9,040 nt of DNA, from positions 1 through 9,040 of the forward strand of contig DAVO01000005.1 in NCBI GenBank assembly GCA_002509405.1. The letters run 5' to 3'. Below the pieces are notes generated by a model, which did not search any database, was not told the origin of the DNA, and was given only the letters and a program-made list of their open reading frames with translations. The position numbers were made by a program, and so were the translations under genes. The DNA comes from Methanomassiliicoccaceae archaeon UBA72 (GTDB taxonomy: Archaea; Thermoplasmatota; Thermoplasmata; Methanomassiliicoccales; Methanomethylophilaceae). Below are positions 1 through 5,258 of the stretch, in pieces (the stretch's first letter is position 1; each line of letters opens with the position of its first letter).

Positions 1-850
1 CGTAGGTCTCGAACTTGACCTGCCTGTCTCTCAGGATGGACGTCAAGGTCTTGACGTGCACGCCCAGCCCCACGTTCAGGAACTGGTTCTCCACGACCGT
101 TTTGCCTTCGTATTCCACCGTGGGGTGGAAGCCCAGGGGAAGGTGGGCGGTCTGCACCTGGACGCCGCAGATCCTGCATTCCCTGTCGTATATCGGGCCT
201 CCGGACTGCCCTCTTAGTCCGGGCGTGGACGTTTCCACGTACAGCATCTCGTAGTTTCCGTCCACGCTGCGGCCTTTCAGCACGTTGCGGGTGTGCATCC
301 CCTCGTTGGGGAACAGCGGCATTGGGAGGACGCCTTTACGTATCCTGAAGGAGTTCGTCGTTTCGTCGAAGTCCGAGGCCACGTCCACGAATGGGAATCC
401 GAGCCTGCACAGGCTCGTTCCGGGCCTCATGGTCTCCGGGTCCCTGAACACGGGATACTCCTTCACCCAGCTAGGGTCGAAGGGTTCCAGTTTGCCTATC
501 GTGATGTCGATCTGCCTGTTGACGTACGCGTTCGTCAGCCGCACGCCGTCCCATCCCCACCAGAAAGAGTGGTTGGTTATCCATGACGGGTCCGCCTTGA
601 GCTCGTTCTTCGGAAGCCCGGCGATGGACGAGTGCTTCTTGTTGAGCTCGTCTATCTCCTTTATCTTGTTCTGGTCGGACTGGTACTTCACATAGGAGTC
701 GAAAAGGTGCCCGGCGGTGATTATCCATCCTTCGTCGTTGATCACGAAGAACGTACCGCACCCCGCCTCCACTTTACCGTCGGAACGGCGGGTTGAGACT
801 ATGACGGGTCTGACGAACTTTGCTGCCTTCTCGCAAGCGTCTGCGAACAT
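1..850 (-). CDS. Trypsin-like (chymotrypsin-fold) serine protease, C-terminus beyond window
   Basis: The minus-strand frame is open from an ATG at 850 to the window edge, giving 283 codons. It carries all three landmarks of the S1/trypsin-like fold: His48 in GWIITAGH, Asp115 in RQIDITIGK, and Ser216 in GLRGQSGGP, followed by a strand ending ICGVQ. The family hydrolyses peptide bonds with a His-Asp-Ser triad. There is no signal peptide (the N-terminus is MFADACEKAAKF), so it probably acts in the cytoplasm, for instance in protein quality control. The stretch from about residue 53 to 105, between His and Asp, is longer than usual and rich in Lys and Trp. No Shine-Dalgarno site precedes the ATG, but TTATAA at 873-878 is placed for a leaderless transcript. 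It diverges from the gene at 933. The fold assignment is firm; substrate and role are unknown, and the C-terminal part is unseen. Confidence 0.88.
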   Translation of the reverse strand, partial: MFADACEKAAKFVRPVIVSTRRSDGKVEAGCGTFFVINDEGWIITAGHLFDSYVKYQSDQNKIKEIDELNKKHSSIAGLPKNELKADPSWITNHSFWWGWDGVRLTNAYVNRQIDITIGKLEPFDPSWVKEYPVFRDPETMRPGTSLCRLGFPFVDVASDFDETTNSFRIRKGVLPMPLFPNEGMHTRNVLKGRSVDGNYEMLYVETSTPGLRGQSGGPIYDRECRICGVQVQTAHLPLGFHPTVEYEGKTVVENQFLNVGLGVHVKTLTSILRDRQVKFETY

Positions 851-872
851 GCTTCGGCAATACCCCGTATCG

Positions 873-878
873 TTATAA
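873..878 (-). promoter_or_regulatory. TATA-like box for the serine protease gene
   Basis: TTATAA lies 22-27 bases upstream of the ATG at 850 on the minus strand, the distance expected from an archaeal TATA box to a transcription start at the first codon. The start has no Shine-Dalgarno motif, which fits a leaderless mRNA. The element is palindromic, so it could also serve the plus strand. AAAATAATA at 900-908 (minus reading) is an alternative further upstream. Confidence 0.45.
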
Positions 879-900
879 TGGATTTGCTTCGCGTACGTTA

Positions 901-910
901 TTATTTTATG
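901..910 (+). promoter_or_regulatory. TATA-like box for the MazG-like gene
   Basis: TTATTTTATG ends 22 bases before the ATG at 933, the spacing of a TATA box giving a leaderless or very short-leader transcript. No Shine-Dalgarno motif precedes the ATG. The two divergent genes therefore share an 82-base promoter region (851-932). Confidence 0.4.
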
Positions 911-932
911 CGATGCGTGAATCACCGTCATC

Positions 933-1244
933 ATGAGGGAAGAGGACATCAGGGTGGTCAGGGACAACGAGTCCGACATAATGGAAGGAGAGGGGTACCG
1001 CGGAATCTTCCGTAAATCCGACCACAAGGAGCGCTACGAGCTCCTCAAAGAGAGGCTGGCGCATGACGCCGAGGCCTTCTGCAGGAAGAACGACCCGGAC
1101 ACCCTCCTTGACCTGATAGAGGTGGCTTACGCTCTGAGCGGCCTCATGGGCTATCCCGAAGAGGAGATGGTCAGGATGCGCAAGACGGTAAAGAATGAAA
1201 GAGGGAGCTACTCCCGCGGGACCGTGTACGAACCCGAATTATGA
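933..1244 (+). CDS. MazG/PRA-PH-like NTP pyrophosphohydrolase homologue with degenerate active site
   Basis: This 103-residue all-helical protein follows the layout of the small all-alpha NTP pyrophosphatases related to phosphoribosyl-ATP pyrophosphohydrolase. An N-terminal VVRDNESDIMEGEG resembles the family's LVRDxIPxIIxxxG, then come an LxxxLxxxAEAF helix, a DLIEVAYAL helix, and a C-terminal RMRKTVKNERGSYSRG like the family's IRxEKxxERGGFxxG. Active members bind Mg2+ through an EExxE...ExxD set of acids and hydrolyse non-canonical NTPs. Here those positions read roughly H44-D45-x-x-A48 and T57-x-x-D60, so most catalytic acids are lost or shifted. It may be an inactive, binding-only homologue. 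The start is the ATG at 933, 22 bases after a TATA-like element. The gene stands alone, diverging from the serine protease and converging on htpG. Family assignment is by motif memory; function is uncertain. Confidence 0.72.
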   Translation: MREEDIRVVRDNESDIMEGEGYRGIFRKSDHKERYELLKERLAHDAEAFCRKNDPDTLLDLIEVAYALSGLMGYPEEEMVRMRKTVKNERGSYSRGTVYEPEL

Positions 1245-1323
1245 GCGTCCGTCCACAATTTCGATGATGGTCCTGCCCTGAGCCGAGCTCGATATCCGGT
1301 ATCGTCGAAAATCGATCGTGCCG

Positions 1324-1337
1324 GCGGACATGTCCGC
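1324..1337. repeat. 14-bp perfect palindrome
   Basis: GCGGACATGTCCGC is its own reverse complement. It lies in the 163-base convergent gap between the MazG-like gene and htpG, 79 bases after the former's stop and just upstream of the terminator hairpin. It could fold as a short stem or bind a dimeric protein, but no gene starts nearby, so its role is unknown. Confidence 0.55.
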
Positions 1338-1349
1338 GGGCCTAAGAGC

Positions 1350-1410
1350 ATGCCCGTCCGCACTTTCTGCGATATCCGCATCGGGGGACGGGCATTGTTT
1401 TTCTTTTTCA
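1350..1410 (+). terminator. Hairpin plus T-tract, likely terminator of the 933-1244 transcript
   Basis: ATGCCCGTCC (1350-1359) and GGACGGGCAT (1386-1395) form a perfect 10-bp stem. The 26-base loop contains a smaller stem, TGCG/CGCA (1368-1371 and 1377-1380). On the plus strand the stem is followed at once by TGTTTTTCTTTTTC, a U-rich tract of the kind that ends transcription in archaea and bacteria. The tract reaches into the last codon and stop codon of the convergent htpG gene (stop at 1408-1410). In the htpG direction the stem has no T-run directly after it, so it fits the plus-strand gene better. Confidence 0.65.
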
Positions 1411-3312
1411 GAACATGCTCAGCACGAGGTCCGAGTACGCCACGGGGTCTTCCAGAGGCACTCCGGCCGTTATGCTGGCCTGGCCGTACATTATGCGGAC
1501 CATCTTGGCCGCCCTGTCCTTGTCTTTTCCGATGGTCTCCTCCAGCGATCTGAAGAACCCGTGCTCCGCGTTCAGTTCGATGACGCGGGAGGCCTTCAGC
1601 ATCTCCCCTTCGCTTCCAGGCAGGCTCTTGAAGTACTTCTCCATCTCGAAGGTGATGTTGCCTTTGGTGGTCAGCAGCACGGCGTGGTTCTTCAGTTTGC
1701 GGGATATCCTGACCTCCGAGACGCTTTCCCCAAGAGTCTCCTTGACGAAATCCAAGGTGCCTTTGTGCCCCTCCTCCTTCTCGTCCGATTCCTTTTTCTC
1801 CTCTTCGGATTCGAGCCCAAGGTCGTCCGTGGACACGTTGCAGAACTGCTTTCCGCCGTATTCCCCGAGGATGTTCACAAGGAACGAATCCACATCGTCC
1901 GTCATGAGCAGCACGCCGTAGCCCTTTTCGAGCACGGGCTCCATCTGCGGCAGGTTCTTGGCGTGTTCGGCTGAATCGGAGATGATGAAGTATATCTTAT
2001 CCTGTTTTTCGGGCATGTTCTTCACATAGTCCGACAGCCCCGTCATCCCGCCCGCGGAGGACTCGAACATCAGCAGGTCTTTGAGCACGTCTTTGTCTGC
2101 GCCGTAGTTGTCCACGACGCCGTACTTCAGCTGCAGTCCGAAGCTGCCGTAGAACTCCCTGTATTTCTCGGGTTCGTCCTTCATCATGCGTTCCAGCTCG
2201 GACCTGACCTTCTTGGCCAGGTTGGAACCGACCGCTTTGAGAGTGCCGTCGTTCTGCAGCATCTCCCTAGAGATGTTGAGCGAGAAGTCCGGAGAATCCA
2301 CGACTCCGCGCACGAAGCGCAGGTAGTACGGGAGCAGGTCCGCGCACTTCTCCATTATCAGCACTCCCGAGGAGTATAGCTGCAGCCCGGGCTGGAAATC
2401 GCGGGTGTAGAAATCGTGCGGCGCCCGCTTGGGGATGAAAAGCATGGCCTTGTAGCTGACGCGCCCCTCGGCCTTCACCCTTATGACCGATACCGGATCC
2501 TCGTAATCGTAGAATTCCTGTTTGTAGAACTCCTTGCAGTCCTCGTCGGACACTTCGTTCTTGTCCTTCTGCCATATGGGCACCATGCTGTTGATGACCT
2601 TGTTCTGCACGGTGGTGACGTACTCCCTCTTGGGCTCCCCGTCGTCTTCTTTCTCCCCGGTCTCCTTCCATTCTCCGGTCTCAACGTCCATGTAGATGGG
2701 CCATCTGATGTAATCCGAATAATTGACGATGAGCTCCTTCAGACGGACCGGGTCGAGGAACTCGCTGTAGTCGTTCTCCCCGGCATCATTTTTGATGTGC
2801 ATTATGACGTCCGTTCCTGCGGAACCCCTCTCGCCCTTCCTTATGGTGTAGCCGTCGGCGCCTGCGCTCTCCCATACGGAGGCCTCGTCCTCGCCGTACG
2901 CTTTCGATACCACCGTCACCTTGTCGGAGACCATGAACGCCGAATAGAAACCGACGCCGAACTTGCCTATGACGTCGCTGTCGGCCCCCTCCTCCAGGTT
3001 CTTTCTGAACTCCGACGAGTCGCTGTATGCGATCATTCCGAGGTTCTTCTCCATGTCCTTGGCGCTCATCCCTATTCCGTTGTCCGAAACGGTGATGGTG
3101 CGTTCATCCTTGTCCACCGCGACGTCTATGCGCAGATCGTCCTTCGATATCCCTATGGAGGGGTCGGTCATCATGCGGTAGTTCATCTTGTCTATCGCAT
3201 CCGAGGCGTTCGATACGATCTCTCTCAAAAAGATCTCCTTATGGCTGTAGATCGAGTTGATCATCAGGTCCATGAGACGTTCGGTTTCCGCTTTGAACTT
3301 CTTTTTTGCCAT
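1408..3312 (-). CDS. htpG: Molecular chaperone HtpG (HSP90 family)
   Basis: This is a complete 634-residue HSP90, close to the length of E. coli HtpG (624). The N-terminal GHKL ATPase domain shows the N-box LREIVSNASDAIDK (catalytic Glu31, Mg-binding Asn35, Asp38), DNGIGM at 77-82, the lid glycines GKFGVGFYSAF at 116-126 and GT at 166-167. The middle domain carries NISREMLQ at 346-353, with the Arg that contacts the ATP gamma-phosphate. A charged Glu/Lys linker near 500-516 leads to the C-terminal dimerisation domain. The eukaryotic MEEVD tail is absent, so it is the cytosolic bacterial type: an ATP-driven dimeric chaperone that remodels client proteins. The ATG at 3312 follows AAGAGGT (3319-3325) by 6 bases. 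It is monocistronic, with its own TATA box and a candidate operator. HSP90 is uncommon in archaea, which suggests acquisition from bacteria. Confidence 0.98.
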   Translation of the reverse strand: MAKKKFKAETERLMDLMINSIYSHKEIFLREIVSNASDAIDKMNYRMMTDPSIGISKDDLRIDVAVDKDERTITVSDNGIGMSAKDMEKNLGMIAYSDSSEFRKNLEEGADSDVIGKFGVGFYSAFMVSDKVTVVSKAYGEDEASVWESAGADGYTIRKGERGSAGTDVIMHIKNDAGENDYSEFLDPVRLKELIVNYSDYIRWPIYMDVETGEWKETGEKEDDGEPKREYVTTVQNKVINSMVPIWQKDKNEVSDEDCKEFYKQEFYDYEDPVSVIRVKAEGRVSYKAMLFIPKRAPHDFYTRDFQPGLQLYSSGVLIMEKCADLLPYYLRFVRGVVDSPDFSLNISREMLQNDGTLKAVGSNLAKKVRSELERMMKDEPEKYREFYGSFGLQLKYGVVDNYGADKDVLKDLLMFESSAGGMTGLSDYVKNMPEKQDKIYFIISDSAEHAKNLPQMEPVLEKGYGVLLMTDDVDSFLVNILGEYGGKQFCNVSTDDLGLESEEEKKESDEKEEGHKGTLDFVKETLGESVSEVRISRKLKNHAVLLTTKGNITFEMEKYFKSLPGSEGEMLKASRVIELNAEHGFFRSLEETIGKDKDRAAKMVRIMYGQASITAGVPLEDPVAYSDLVLSMF

Positions 3313-3318
3313 TCATGT

Positions 3319-3325
3319 ACCTCTT
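3319..3325 (-). promoter_or_regulatory. Shine-Dalgarno site of htpG
   Basis: AAGAGGT on the minus strand ends 6 bases before the ATG at 3312 and includes the GAGGT core complementary to the 16S rRNA 3' end. It confirms the MAKKKFKAETERL start over the out-of-frame ATG four bases upstream. Confidence 0.7.
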
Positions 3326-3336
3326 AATGTTGTATG

Positions 3337-3356
3337 GTTCGATTAAGTGTTTGAAC
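3337..3356. promoter_or_regulatory. Inverted repeat at the htpG transcription start, candidate operator
   Basis: GTTCGA (3337-3342) and TTGAAC (3351-3356) form an inverted repeat with one mismatch and an 8-base spacer. It lies directly downstream of the htpG TATA box, over the predicted transcription start, where a bound repressor would block transcription. Heat-shock genes are often controlled this way, but the motif does not match the CIRCE repeat known to me, so the regulator is unknown. Confidence 0.35.
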
Positions 3357-3358
3357 TT

Positions 3359-3370
3359 CTATATAAATAT
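3359..3370 (-). promoter_or_regulatory. TATA box of htpG
   Basis: On the minus strand the sequence reads ATATTTATATAG, a strong match to the archaeal TATA box, inside an AT-rich stretch running to about 3390. Transcription would start about 25 bases downstream, near 3335, giving a leader of roughly 20 bases that contains the Shine-Dalgarno site. Confidence 0.65.
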
Positions 3371-3725
3371 TTCATTTTTTGAATATTAATTGCCAGATGT
3401 GACGTTTGGCCGTCAACGGTGACAAGGGCCTTCGATGTAACGGCAGTTCATCATTCGGTAGGGCGTGACGGTCTGAGGAGATTCCCTTGCAGCTGAAGTT
3501 CTACCCTCGATCGTCAGCAGACGTCTACGGAAGCGTTCACATAAGGGTCCCTTTTTACGATCATCTTCTTCTATCCTCATTTTGAGAAAGTTCGAATTAA
3601 TTGCTGCTTCAACAGGACGTCGCTCTTGATGAGCCGCTTTATTATCCCAGGGTCGGCTCATCGATCGGATTCAGGCGTAATGGGGCGCCAGGATTATCCC
3701 TTTCGGACATGATACCTTCAGTAAG
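3371..3725. other. Gene-free region between htpG and the nuclease gene
   Basis: No convincing gene was found in these 355 bases. The only longer open frame (3413-3661, minus) encodes a low-complexity basic peptide with no recognisable motif and no ribosome binding site. The stretch does hold several short inverted repeats: TGACG/CGTCA around a 6-base loop near 3400, AAGGGTCCCTT followed by TTT near 3543-3556, and a possible long-range pairing of 3467-3475 with 3518-3525. The strongest is the 9-bp stem at 3628-3662. No tRNA, rRNA or known small RNA was recognised. The nuclease gene's promoter must lie here. Confidence 0.5.
3628..3662. repeat. 9-bp perfect inverted repeat enclosing a TATA-like element
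   Basis: GATGAGCCG (3628-3636) and CGGCTCATC (3654-3662) are perfect reverse complements around a 17-base loop that contains CTTTATTATCC. The loop resembles a TATA-like element, so the arms could be operator half-sites around a promoter for the nuclease gene at 3726. The octamer ATTATCCC in the loop (3641-3648) recurs at 3693-3700, 26 bases before that gene's ATG. There is no T-run after the stem on either strand, so a terminator is unlikely. Confidence 0.5.
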
Positions 3726-4286
3726 ATGCTGTTCATAGATTCGATTTTATCATGGTTGAAGTCTCGTGCCGAGAAGAAAGAACGTCTTCGCATACAGAAA
3801 GAGGCAGAGGAAAAGGAGAGGAGTTTCCTCTACCGGTTGGGGAACGATTTCGAGAGCCATGTCGTCACGATGTTCGATCCGGAGAGGTTTGAACTTATAC
3901 ATCGAACTCCGACGAACGAGGAAACCGGCGGAAGATACGTCAAATCGATGAGGCTTCCCGACCTAGGGTTCAGGGAGAAATCCACCGGAAAGAGGTTCTG
4001 GGTCGAGTGCAAGTACAGAGCCAGAACGGAGGATCTCGGTACCATAACCTGGTGCACCGATAACCAGCTGAGGAACTATAAGCGGACGCATTACGGCACC
4101 GGAGACACCGTGTTCATAATGATCGGTCTGGGGGGCCATGTCATGGCGCCGAACAAGGTGTTCTGCCTCAATCTCGACAGGATCAATTTCACCAGGTTGT
4201 TCTACAGCACATACTGCACCAATCAGGTTAAGGTCGATAAGATCGAGTCTTATGGGCAGCTGTTGCAGATTTCGGAGATCAAATGA
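3726..4286 (+). CDS. PD-(D/E)XK-type nuclease, orphan
   Basis: This 186-residue protein shows the restriction-endonuclease fold signature: Glu43 in GNDFESHVV, Asp79 in LPDLGF, then Glu94 and Lys96 in FWVECKYR, plus a conserved Gln114 in DNQLRNYKR. Together these are the metal-binding and catalytic residues of PD-(D/E)XK nucleases, which cut DNA or RNA using Mg2+. Residues 1-35 form a basic, coiled-coil-like helix. The protein resembles small stand-alone nuclease-domain proteins seen in many bacteria, whose substrates are not known to me. No methyltransferase, helicase or ATPase partner lies nearby, so it is not an obvious restriction system. The gene is visibly richer in A+T than its neighbours and is flanked by gene-free AT-rich DNA, suggesting horizontal transfer. 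The ATG at 3726 lacks a clear Shine-Dalgarno site, and no better start lies upstream. Confidence 0.82.
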   Translation: MLFIDSILSWLKSRAEKKERLRIQKEAEEKERSFLYRLGNDFESHVVTMFDPERFELIHRTPTNEETGGRYVKSMRLPDLGFREKSTGKRFWVECKYRARTEDLGTITWCTDNQLRNYKRTHYGTGDTVFIMIGLGGHVMAPNKVFCLNLDRINFTRLFYSTYCTNQVKVDKIESYGQLLQISEIK

Positions 4287-4533
4287 AAAAGTCGATATTG
4301 AATATATGCGACCGGTCGGGCGTGATGTAGTACCATTCCGGGAATTTCGGTTGAACGCGGTTGTGTGTGGGAACAAAAACACCTTCTGAGAAACAATTTT
4401 CTAAGATTATTTTCAAGCGGTTATAAAATCGAGAGTCAAATATGGTGCTCGGGACTTTCAGAGAAATGACGTCAACGAGTCTGATTCGAGGCAAAGTCAG
4501 AAAAACGTGATCTAAGAGGTTTGCGGGAGCATC
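4287..4533. other. AT-rich convergent gap
   Basis: No gene is supported here. A strong TATA-like TTATAAAA lies at 4421-4428 on the plus strand. The only frame after it is a 22-codon ORF at 4442-4510, which starts too close to the box for a leaderless mRNA, so a small RNA or no transcript is equally possible. TCTGA/TCAGA arms at about 4479-4501, next to an A-run (T-run on the minus strand, 4501-4505), may help end transcription of the coiled-coil gene. The frame of that gene stays open beyond its TGA down to 4279. Confidence 0.4.
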
Positions 4534-5172
4534 TCAATCTCTTTCCTCGTCTTCGAGGTCCAGCTTGTCGGCTATGCGCCTAAGGAACTCGTTGATCTCC
4601 ATTATGTCGCCCCGCAGGCTCGACACCTGCGACCTGAGCGAGGATATGTCCTTCTTCAGCTCTTCCGTTTCGCCGTCCGACGGCGCCGCGCCGCGGGCCC
4701 TCTCGGACTTCAGGTCCTCGATGAGGTCCGAGCGCCTGGATTTTAGGGCGGAAAGCGACATGGTTATCTTCGCAGTCTCGGTCCCGTCACCGTCCAGATG
4801 TGCGTTTATCAGACGTACTTCGAGTTCCGAGATCTCCTTGGTCATGGACTCTATCTCGGACATGGGCGTGGCCTTGTCCTCGGGCCGGGACACGTCGGTG
4901 GGCCATACGGTGTCGGGGGATTTCCTCCTGAGCCTCATGGTCTCGAGATATTCCTCCATGTCGTTCTCTACGTAGGAGGCCTCTATCTCCTCCATACGTT
5001 GGGAGAGCATTCCCATCTCGCTCTCTATTTCATTCCTGCGTGCCGCGACGAGCTTCTCCTCCTCCTCGTCGCCGTCGATAGCATCCAGCGATGCCAGCTG
5101 TTTGCGCAGATTTTCGATTTTGGACCATATGAACTGGAGTTCGCGGTCGTATTTGCATGTTGAAAACGCCAT
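4534..5172 (-). CDS. Coiled-coil protein of unknown function
   Basis: I do not recognise this 212-residue protein. It is highly charged and almost entirely helical. A first helical hairpin spans about residues 15-70, a Pro-containing break with SPDTVWPTDVSRPEDKATP lies at about 85-103, a second hairpin spans about 105-160, and a heptad-rich coiled coil (about 168-205) is followed by an acidic tail ending DEERD. There is no signal peptide or membrane segment, so it is presumably cytoplasmic and oligomeric. The start at 5172 is chosen because AAGGAGA (5180-5186) lies 7 bases upstream; the in-frame ATG at 5196 is inside a hairpin with no ribosome binding site. It follows the acidic poly-Lys-tail gene by 86 bases in the same direction and may be co-transcribed with it. 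Motif (E/K)IxxLxxxLxxA occurs in both proteins, hinting at common origin or interaction. Confidence 0.8.
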   Translation of the reverse strand: MAFSTCKYDRELQFIWSKIENLRKQLASLDAIDGDEEEEKLVAARRNEIESEMGMLSQRMEEIEASYVENDMEEYLETMRLRRKSPDTVWPTDVSRPEDKATPMSEIESMTKEISELEVRLINAHLDGDGTETAKITMSLSALKSRRSDLIEDLKSERARGAAPSDGETEELKKDISSLRSQVSSLRGDIMEINEFLRRIADKLDLEDEERD

Positions 5173-5179
5173 TTCTGAT

Positions 5180-5186
5180 TCTCCTT
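5180..5186 (-). promoter_or_regulatory. Shine-Dalgarno site that sets the coiled-coil gene start
   Basis: AAGGAGA on the minus strand lies 7 bases upstream of the ATG at 5172. It makes MAFSTCKYDREL the true N-terminus rather than the eight-residue longer form starting at 5196. Confidence 0.75.
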
Positions 5187-5192
5187 GAGGAA

Positions 5193-5218
5193 GCATCCCG
5201 CAGAAAACAGCGGGATGC
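5193..5218 (-). repeat. 9-bp perfect hairpin in the leader of the coiled-coil gene
   Basis: GCATCCCGC (5193-5201) and GCGGGATGC (5210-5218) pair perfectly around an 8-base A-rich loop. The stem sits 40 bases after the stop of the acidic poly-Lys-tail gene and 6 bases upstream of the Shine-Dalgarno site of the next gene. No T-run follows it on the minus strand, so it is more likely an mRNA processing or stabilising element than a simple terminator. It is also GC-rich enough to hinder initiation at the upstream ATG. Confidence 0.6.
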
Positions 5219-5258
5219 CTCCGATGTAATGAATTTATCCCTATCCGATCGACGGGGC

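Noticed and set aside
1318..1974. 218-codon plus-strand open frame
   Set aside because: Antisense to the 3' part of htpG and spanning the terminator hairpin; composition is typical of a shadow frame.
2416..3327. 303-codon plus-strand open frame
   Set aside because: It lies antisense to htpG, whose translation carries every HSP90 motif. The antisense protein is a His/Val/Leu-rich shadow with no motif.
3413..3661. 82-codon minus-strand open frame
   Set aside because: No Shine-Dalgarno site, motif or plausible fold; it covers a region rich in inverted repeats and may be chance.
4442..4510. 22-codon ORF after a TATA-like box
   Set aside because: The ATG is only about 14 bases after the box, no ribosome binding site is present and the peptide has no recognisable feature.
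4465..4520. C/D-box small RNA-like motifs (ATGACG, CTGA, GTGATC)
   Set aside because: The box order and spacing do not fit a C/D guide RNA.
5173..5196. Longer start for the coiled-coil protein at 5196
   Set aside because: That ATG lies inside a stable hairpin without a ribosome binding site, while AAGGAGA is correctly placed for 5172.
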